Origin: Chloroflexota bacterium
Lineage (GTDB): Bacteria > Chloroflexota > Anaerolineae > Aggregatilineales > Aggregatilineaceae
Assembly: GCA_012729765.1 (NCBI GenBank)
Contig: JAAYCM010000024.1
Coordinates: forward strand, 1 to 64,000
Direction of reading: 5' to 3'
Length of the DNA: 64,000 bases
The notes under the pieces are model-generated. The model did no database searches. It had not been told where the DNA came from and worked only from the letters and a program-made list of their open reading frames with translations. Numbering within the stretch: position 1 is the first letter of the stretch; the number at the start of each line of letters is the position of its first letter. Of this stretch, positions 58,876 through 64,000 are shown piece after piece. A program made the translations under genes and the position numbers.

Positions 58876-59526
58876 TCAGTCGGGCGCGGGCGCATCGGTC
58901 CGGGCGGTGGGCGAGCGGAGCAGTACCGTCGCGTGGACCTGGACGGTGCGCGTCTCGCCATCGACACTGAGCGTGACCGTGCTGCAGTCGGCGATCACAT
59001 CCTGTGGGACCCAGGCCGCCCCGCTGCCAGGCGGCAGTGCCAGCAGCGGACCCAGGGTGCGCGCCGTCGTGAATTTGATGTCGAAGATCTCCAGAAAGTA
59101 ATGGGTGAGCAGGCCGGTCTGCCCCTGCCGCGCCGTAAACTGCTCTTCCTCGACGGTCCACAGATAGCGGCACGTGACGTCATCGGGTGAGAGCACCGGC
59201 AGCAGGTCGGTTTCCTGCACCAGTTCCTCGCGCAGCTCACGATACGGTGAGCGCTCGCGCTCGTCACCGCGATAGAACCAGGCCCGAAAATCCTGAAGAT
59301 GATCGAGCGGCATCTGAAAGCGCAGATCGTGGGTCAGCGGCTCTTCGGGCAGCGCGCCCATCAGGGCCAGGGCGGACCAGTCATAGACCGTGATCGCCCC
59401 TCCGATCGGGGCGAGCACATACAGCCCCTTCCCACGGCGATTGGCGTTCAGCAGCAGCAAGAAACGTCCCTGGTGCTCGATCCGGCACAGGGTGGCACAG
59501 CTTACGCGAATCCAGTTGTTGGACAT
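58876..59526 (-). CDS. SMODS-associated NUDIX-like protein (orphan)
   Basis: 216 residues. From sequence memory it resembles the SMODS-associated NUDIX (Sa_NUDIX) family: the start WIRVSCATLCRIEHQGRFLL, LAPIGGAI (Gly of the Nudix box), then DLRFQMPLDHL and RSPYRELREELVQETDLL. The RELREELVQE piece has the REUXEE catalytic spacing. An insertion of about 60 residues separates the leading Gly-Gly from the helix, as in that family. Such proteins are usually linked to CBASS-type CD-NTase systems, but no cyclase or effector is adjacent here. A plain Nudix hydrolase remains possible. It converges with the membrane-protein gene. Confidence 0.6.
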   Translation of the reverse strand: MSNNWIRVSCATLCRIEHQGRFLLLLNANRRGKGLYVLAPIGGAITVYDWSALALMGALPEEPLTHDLRFQMPLDHLQDFRAWFYRGDERERSPYRELREELVQETDLLPVLSPDDVTCRYLWTVEEEQFTARQGQTGLLTHYFLEIFDIKFTTARTLGPLLALPPGSGAAWVPQDVIADCSTVTLSVDGETRTVQVHATVLLRSPTARTDAPAPD

Positions 59527-59777
59527 AGCTCGCTCTCCGCCTGCTCACGTTTACCTGGTTGATTGCCCGGCGCGGTGCAGTGCCTCAGCAAGATTTTGGC
59601 CCTCTCGCCGCAAAAACACAACTCCTGCCCGGTTCCCAAACGGGATCGGGGTTGCAGGAATAGCGGCATCCGATAAGCTCATAGCACCATCCGCAGCACC
59701 GATCTGCAGATGGATGATCGCATACAGAAGCGTATCACCCTTGGACTCTATTCGCCGTCATTCGTCAGGTCGCATCT
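59527..59777. other. Divergent gap, no firm feature
   Basis: About 250 bases between the NUDIX-like and MFS genes. On the minus strand there is a short open frame of 43 to about 65 codons with no known match, and an imperfect hairpin near 59612-59660 (CCTGC/GCAGG arms) followed by a T tract. I see no clear promoter. Confidence 0.3.
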
Positions 59778-61049
59778 GTGTCTAGCCAACCCGCTCCCCA
59801 GGCCACACGCCGCAATTTTCGTCTCAGCATTCTCAACGGCGCGGTCATGATCGGCACCAGTAATTCCGTCGCCAGCCCCGAACTCGTTCTGACCGCCTTC
59901 GCCGCCTATCTGACCAGCAACCCGCTGATCCTGGGGCTGATCGCGCCGCTGCAAAACGCCACCAGCTCGCTGCCGCAGTACTGGACGGTGGGCCGGCTCC
60001 AGCGCGCCGAACGTGCCCTGCCGATGTACACCTTCGCCGCCGTGCTGCGCACGATTAGCTGGGTCGTGCTGACTCTCACCGCCCTACTCAGTGATAACAC
60101 CACCGTGCTGCTGGTGACACTGATCGCGTTCTCGACGCTGGGCGGTGCAGCGGCGGGTGTCGCCGGGCTGCCCTTCATCGAGGTGGTGGGCAAGGTCATT
60201 CCGCCCCGCCAGCGCGGGATCGTTTTCGGCTGGCGCGGCGCGCTGGGCGGCATCCTGGCCATCTTCGGCGCACAGGCGGTGCTGCTCTTCACCGGCCCTG
60301 GCGCACGCTTCGACTTCCCGATCAACTACGGGCTGCTGTTCGCCTTCGCCGGGCTGACACAGATGCTCGGCTTTTTCTCGTTCTCGCTGGTCAAAGAGCC
60401 GCCCGCTAACACTCAGATCGAGCACCCCAAGCCCTCGCTCAAGGCGGTCGGTACCATCCTGCGGCACGACGAAAACTACCGGCACTATGTCGGGGGCCGC
60501 ACACTGTTCGAGCTGGCGAGCATGGGCAACGGCCTGATCATCGTCTATGCCAACCAGGTCCTCGGCGTGCGGCTGGAACTGGCCGGGATGTATCTGCTGG
60601 TCAGCTCGGTGCTGCGTCCGATCTTCAGCGTGTGGGCCGGGCGGCTGAGCGTGCGCATCGGCAACCGGATTCCGGTCGCGGTCGGGCTGCTGGCGCAGGC
60701 GCTCGGCTGGGCGATGCTGCTGCTGGCGCTGCCGCTCGGCATCGAGGGCCGCACCGCCGAATACTATATGATCCCGATCTACAGCCTGACCGCGATCCAG
60801 AAGGGTCTGATCTTCTCGAACCTGATGGCGCTCGGCCTGAACGTCACGCCGGAAGACGAGCGCCCGCTGTATATGGGCGCGCTCAACTCGTGGACCGGCG
60901 TCGTGATGTTCACCGGGGCGTTGAGCGGCGTGATCGCCAAGACGATCGGGTATGAGGCGTTGTTCGGGCTGACGATGGTGCTTTCAGTTCTCAGCGCGTG
61001 GCAGTTCGCCTCGCTGCACGAGCGGCTGGATGACGGAGACGCCGCATGA
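59778..61049 (+). CDS. MFS transporter
   Basis: 423 residues with about 12 membrane segments. The first loop has the MFS-type pattern weakly (LRTISWVVL, LPFIEVVGKVIPPRQRG), and the fold is evident from paired six-helix halves and the later GRLSVRIGNRIPVAVGLLAQ. The substrate is unknown. The start is GTG, giving MSSQPAPQATRRN with agg nine bases upstream. Its stop overlaps the dprA ATG by four bases (ATGA), so dprA is translationally coupled. The N-terminus is unusually Ala/Arg-rich but no other start fits. Confidence 0.83.
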   Translation: MSSQPAPQATRRNFRLSILNGAVMIGTSNSVASPELVLTAFAAYLTSNPLILGLIAPLQNATSSLPQYWTVGRLQRAERALPMYTFAAVLRTISWVVLTLTALLSDNTTVLLVTLIAFSTLGGAAAGVAGLPFIEVVGKVIPPRQRGIVFGWRGALGGILAIFGAQAVLLFTGPGARFDFPINYGLLFAFAGLTQMLGFFSFSLVKEPPANTQIEHPKPSLKAVGTILRHDENYRHYVGGRTLFELASMGNGLIIVYANQVLGVRLELAGMYLLVSSVLRPIFSVWAGRLSVRIGNRIPVAVGLLAQALGWAMLLLALPLGIEGRTAEYYMIPIYSLTAIQKGLIFSNLMALGLNVTPEDERPLYMGALNSWTGVVMFTGALSGVIAKTIGYEALFGLTMVLSVLSAWQFASLHERLDDGDAA

Positions 61050-61939
61050 CGCCCGGCGATCCCACTGCCCGCGTGCAGATCGTCGCGCTCAGCCTGATCC
61101 CCGGCCTGGGCGGTAAGACGCTCGACCGGCTGGTAGCCTATTTCGGCACGGTGGAGGCCGTGCTCCAGGCCAGTGAGCGCGACCTGACCGCCGTGCCGCG
61201 CATCGGCCCCCGGCTGGCCGCCGCGATCCGCGCGGTGGACCTGGCGCGCACCGGGGCCGAGATCGAGCGCTGGCAGGCCGCCGGGATCGGGCTGCTGCTG
61301 CGCGAGGACGCCGCCTATCCCGCCGCGCTCAAACCGCTGGCCGATGCCCCGCCGGTCCTGTTCTGGCGCGGGAACCCGCCGCCGCTTCCCGATGCCCCGG
61401 CGGTGGCCGTCGTCGGTACACGCCAACCCCGTCCCCAGGCGTGCGATCTGGCGCAGACGCTCGCCGCCGCGATCGCCGCGCAGGGCGGGATCGTCGTCAG
61501 CGGGCTGGCCGCCGGAATCGATACGGCAGCGCATCAGGGCGCGCTGCGGGCCGGGGGCGTCACCCTCGCCGTGCTCGGCTGCGGCGTGCGCGTTCCCTAT
61601 CCCCCCGACAACCGGCCGCTCGCCCACGAGATCGCGGCAAACGGGGCGCTGCTGGCCGAAGTCCATCCCGACGCCGGACCCAACAGCGCCGCGCTGGTCG
61701 CCCGCAACCGGCTGATCAGCGGCCTGAGCCGGGCCGTGATCGTGGTCGAGGCGGGGGCCAGCAGCGGCAGTTTGCACGCTGCGCGCTTTGCCGTGAGCCA
61801 GGGGCGCGCCGTTTATGCGCTCGACACCGACAGCGACGGCAATCGGCTGCTGCTCAACGGGGATGCGCAGCCGCTGCCGCCTGATCCATCTGACTTAAAA
61901 GAGCGAATTAAGGCACTATTGACAGATAATCGTGCGTGA
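61046..61939 (+). CDS. dprA: DNA processing protein DprA (short form)
   Basis: 297 residues; many family members are about 360. SAM-like helical start (GLGGKTLDRLVAYFG), the Rossmann-like core with AVVGTRQPRPQACDLAQTLA, VVSGLAAGIDTAAHQGAL (the ssDNA-binding motif), LAVLGCGVRVPYPPDN and GALLAEVHPDAGPNSAALVA with RNRLISGLS. The core is complete, but the C-terminal winged-helix domain is absent. DprA loads RecA onto incoming single-stranded DNA during transformation. It overlaps the MFS gene by four bases. AT-rich sequence starts right after the stop. Confidence 0.93.
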   Translation: MTPGDPTARVQIVALSLIPGLGGKTLDRLVAYFGTVEAVLQASERDLTAVPRIGPRLAAAIRAVDLARTGAEIERWQAAGIGLLLREDAAYPAALKPLADAPPVLFWRGNPPPLPDAPAVAVVGTRQPRPQACDLAQTLAAAIAAQGGIVVSGLAAGIDTAAHQGALRAGGVTLAVLGCGVRVPYPPDNRPLAHEIAANGALLAEVHPDAGPNSAALVARNRLISGLSRAVIVVEAGASSGSLHAARFAVSQGRAVYALDTDSDGNRLLLNGDAQPLPPDPSDLKERIKALLTDNRA

Positions 61940-62005
61940 GGTTTACTTGAGGTTAGATTTATGTTTGTGAATTATTGGTGAAATTTCGATATCACGTGAC
62001 AAACA

Positions 62006-62017
62006 GAACACTTGTTC
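62006..62017 (+). promoter_or_regulatory. Candidate LexA-type operator
   Basis: GAAC-ACTT-GTTC matches the GAAC-N4-GTTC core of Gram-positive-type SOS boxes and lies directly before the -35 box of the next promoter. One short palindrome is weak evidence alone. Confidence 0.35.
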
Positions 62018-62019
62018 CG

Positions 62020-62046
62020 TTGCAAGTTATAAAAAAGTTGTATAAT
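62020..62046 (+). promoter_or_regulatory. Candidate promoter of the proline-rich hypothetical gene
   Basis: TTGCAA, 15 bases, then a perfect TATAAT. The spacer is short. The transcript would have a leader of about 180 bases. Confidence 0.45.
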
Positions 62047-62232
62047 TATCAATAGGAAGTTTACAATCTTTAACAAAATTAATCTATTTCTGCCTCTATG
62101 TCATCAACACAGGGTCAACGCTAAGAGTTTCTTTGAAGCGGGGTGTGCCACAAAGTAGTGCCAGTTTCAGGCTTCTGCGCTTGGGGGTGGGGAAGCCATT
62201 CGCCGGGGCTAATTCGAGGAGTTTGGACTGTC

Positions 62233-63015
62233 ATGCCAGTTGACGATCACCGTGCACCTATTCGTATTCCACGATCGGGGCGCCACGAGCCGCCGCCACC
62301 CATCATCGATGACGGCTCTAGAGCGGATACCGGGCTGGAGTCGCTGCAAAATCTGGATGATCTGGGTGACAACAGCGCCGACTATCTAGACGACGAGGTC
62401 GCGCACCACCCCACCCACCTGTCGCCACGCCGGGGAAATGTAAACGTAACGCAGATTCACTCTAACGGCCACCGCACCAAAGCTGGCAGATCAAAGCGGC
62501 GTGAGATCGAGCCACCCACCGATGAGGAATACGTCAACGAGCCCGATCCTGGCTCTGACTCCCAGTGGGAAGAAGCGATTCCGCAGAACGAAAAGAACCG
62601 CCCGCCGCGCAGTATCTTCCCGCCGCTTGACACACCGCCGGACGATCCGCCCCCGCCAACCAGAATTATCCCGCCGCAGCCCCAGGAACAGGCTCCGCCG
62701 CCGGTCAGCCGGCAGCCGCAGCCGGACGCTTACAACGCGGGGGAGCTGACGCGCCAGGAGCAGTACCAATCCCTGATGCAGTCGATCCAGCTGTACGAAG
62801 CCGACTTCCGGCTGGCGAAAATCTGGGCCAATGCCCGCGCCAACCGGCTCGAAGCCTATCTGCTGCCGCGCGACAAGCAGATGGAACTGAAAACCGCCAT
62901 CAGCCGGGAACAGGTGTTGATCATCACGATCGACCGGCGCGGCAACACCAACATCAAAGAGCCGCGCCCGCCCCGCTTCTGGCAGCGCGTTATCGGCTGG
63001 TTCTACGGCAGATAA
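62233..63015 (+). CDS. Hypothetical protein with disordered acidic and Pro-rich N-terminal half
   Basis: 260 residues starting MPVDDHRAPIR at the ATG after GAGGAG; a longer frame begins at 62143. The first 170 residues are of low complexity, acidic and Pro-rich (DNSADYLDDEVAHH, PPDDPPPPTR). The last 90 residues are basic and ordered (QSLMQSIQLYEADFRLAKIW, ARANRLEAYLLPRDKQME, VLIITIDRRGNTNIKE), ending RFWQRVIGWFYGR. No family is recognised. It is isolated in an AT-richer stretch after dprA, with a possible SOS-type operator upstream and a bidirectional terminator downstream. Function unknown. Confidence 0.6.
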   Translation: MPVDDHRAPIRIPRSGRHEPPPPIIDDGSRADTGLESLQNLDDLGDNSADYLDDEVAHHPTHLSPRRGNVNVTQIHSNGHRTKAGRSKRREIEPPTDEEYVNEPDPGSDSQWEEAIPQNEKNRPPRSIFPPLDTPPDDPPPPTRIIPPQPQEQAPPPVSRQPQPDAYNAGELTRQEQYQSLMQSIQLYEADFRLAKIWANARANRLEAYLLPRDKQMELKTAISREQVLIITIDRRGNTNIKEPRPPRFWQRVIGWFYGR

Positions 63016-63045
63016 CCTTCAGTATGCAACAAGCTAAAACTACTT

Positions 63046-63074
63046 AAAGGCCCAGTTGAGTTCCTGGGCCTTTT
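63046..63074 (+). terminator. Bidirectional intrinsic terminator
   Basis: AAAGGCCCAG and CTGGGCCTTT pair perfectly over an 8-base loop, with TTTT on the plus strand and A-run-derived TTT on the minus strand. It separates convergent genes. Confidence 0.85.
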
Positions 63075-63078
63075 GCTG

Positions 63079-64000
63079 CTAGTTAAGCTCAGGAGACTTA
63101 GCTTCCACATACAGAATAGCTGTAGCCTTCAGCCGATCGGCATAATTGTAAATATCATCTATGCTTTCGAGCGATACAATTTCCTCATGCTTCTCCGCAT
63201 CAATGATGCCAAGCTGTTTCCGCGTAGCAGTGAAACGTAAACGGCAGAGCGGGCGGCGATTGTTATCATCGATGAGGATGCTGCAATAACTTCGCACGTC
63301 ACGCATAATAACCCGTCTTACATCGATGACCTCGCGGACAATAGCTTTGACAATCAAATAGGCATCCAGTTCATCCTGGGTGGTGATTATTGTGTCGCCA
63401 TTGTCGCTCGGTTTTTCCTCTGGTTCTTCTTCTGGCTTAGGTTTCGAAGCCTCAGCAGACAGCGCGCTCTTGAGACGCTTATCAACCTGATCTGTTATGA
63501 ACGCACGTAGTGCCTCACGCGTCGCGGGCATGAGCACATCCAGAGCAGATTGGGTAAGACGACCACTGTAGGCTTTCGATTCCTGGACACAAAAACGCAC
63601 GAATGCTTCTGACAATCCATCGCCAAACTGCGCCGCGACATACTCTTTGATGGCATTTTTGTACTTCAAGCCGCTAGCCGTGTTGATAATTTCTGCCTCA
63701 TCAAACATCGGCTTGGAAAAACGCTTGAGTTGTTCAACCATCGCCTCGTTGAGGTTGAGCATGTCGATGACCATGAAGGGCGTATCATCCATCTTGTTGG
63801 GGGCCTCAAGGTCAGAGAAGAACTTGTAGACCACGCCGTCGGTCAATACGCCAAAGCGCGCTTCGGTGACGGAAAAATAGCGATAGAGCTGTGAAGCATG
63901 TTCTGTAGATAGGTCAGTTCCGCAGCACTTGCATTCAAATAAAACGATTGGTTTGCCATTCTGCAAGATGGCATAGTCCACCTTTTCGCCCTTTTTGGTT
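63079..64000 (-). CDS. Type I restriction-like nuclease N-terminal domain protein (5-prime end missing)
   Basis: At least 307 residues; the frame is open at base 64000, so the N-terminus is outside the window. The visible start has KKGEKVDYAILQNGKP followed by IVLFECK, the D...ExK of a PD-(D/E)XK nuclease of the HsdR_N type, then QLYRYFSVTEARFGVLTDGV, which is also typical of that family. A helical middle region and a Lys/Glu/Pro linker (KPKPEEEPEEKPSDNGD) follow, then a second globular domain of unknown type (YLIVKAIVREVIDV, CSILIDDNNRRP). No hsdM or hsdS gene is in view. It is noticeably less GC-rich than its neighbours, which suggests recent acquisition. Confidence 0.8.
   Translation of the reverse strand, partial: TKKGEKVDYAILQNGKPIVLFECKCCGTDLSTEHASQLYRYFSVTEARFGVLTDGVVYKFFSDLEAPNKMDDTPFMVIDMLNLNEAMVEQLKRFSKPMFDEAEIINTASGLKYKNAIKEYVAAQFGDGLSEAFVRFCVQESKAYSGRLTQSALDVLMPATREALRAFITDQVDKRLKSALSAEASKPKPEEEPEEKPSDNGDTIITTQDELDAYLIVKAIVREVIDVRRVIMRDVRSYCSILIDDNNRRPLCRLRFTATRKQLGIIDAEKHEEIVSLESIDDIYNYADRLKATAILYVEAKSPELN

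Noticed and set aside
1-64000. CRISPR array, prophage or tRNA genes
   Set aside because: No regularly spaced short direct repeats, no phage structural genes and no cloverleaf with a conserved T-arm were found in the gaps.

Overview
The window is GC-rich, gene-dense bacterial chromosome. It shows one partial gene at each edge and no rRNA, tRNA, CRISPR array or prophage. I infer Chloroflexota (Anaerolineae-like) from family content: a RIO1-type kinase, a TPR-bearing Ser/Thr kinase, a giant multi-GAF histidine kinase, DUF3048, DUF2085 and DUF4388 proteins, a MglA-like GTPase, and a dispersed GC-rich mini-element in intergenic gaps. No phylogenetic marker is present, so this is moderately confident only.

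Layout. 0-8.4 kb: RIO kinase (partial), TlpA-like thioredoxin, a mostly plus-strand run (zinc-ribbon protein, 4-TM protein, O-methyltransferase, tryptophan 2,3-dioxygenase, ArsA-type ATPase overlapping a UbiB-type kinase, two tiny membrane paralogues) and a cold-shock gene with a hairpin-bearing leader. 8.5-30 kb: mainly minus-strand housekeeping and envelope genes: 2-hydroxyacid dehydrogenase, CAP protein, xseB, a 1432-aa Ser/Thr kinase, xseA, fabI, an L,D-transpeptidase with LysM and a TolB-like propeller, TauE/SafE, a TIR membrane protein, murJ, a methyltransferase, an M28 peptidase and a sugar-nucleotide epimerase. 30-40 kb: a PAS/GAF histidine kinase coupled to a DUF402 gene, a winged-helix protein, and a thiamine operon (TPP riboswitch, thiN, thiX, thiY, thiZ). 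40-57 kb: a signalling and lipid-like block on one strand: response regulator with degenerate GGDEF, a 3310-aa kinase with about 15 GAF domains, a single-domain response regulator and an alpha/beta hydrolase lacking its nucleophile, preceded by an acyl-ACP-reductase-like protein, a beta-helix protein, a second hydrolase, a MglA-like GTPase and a DUF4388 protein. 57-64 kb: DUF3048 lipoprotein, SMODS-associated-NUDIX-like protein, MFS transporter, dprA, and an AT-richer end with a type I restriction-like nuclease (partial).

How genes work together. The riboswitch operon couples uptake of a thiamine precursor (ThiXYZ) to conversion of thiamine to TPP (ThiN). The 51.4 to 38.9 kb block looks like a single signalling unit: REC-GGDEF-like protein, giant sensor kinase and REC output. 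XseA and XseB form exonuclease VII but are separated by a giant membrane Ser/Thr kinase in one tight operon. DprA follows an MFS gene by a 4-base overlap.

The most notable structural signal is a family of at least nine mini-elements (about 140-300 bp). Their ends, TAGAGG..TGTTATGCA or TAGTACTACAGCCGCA, sit in CTAG tetranucleotides. Five copies end exactly in the TAG stop codon of a neighbouring gene.
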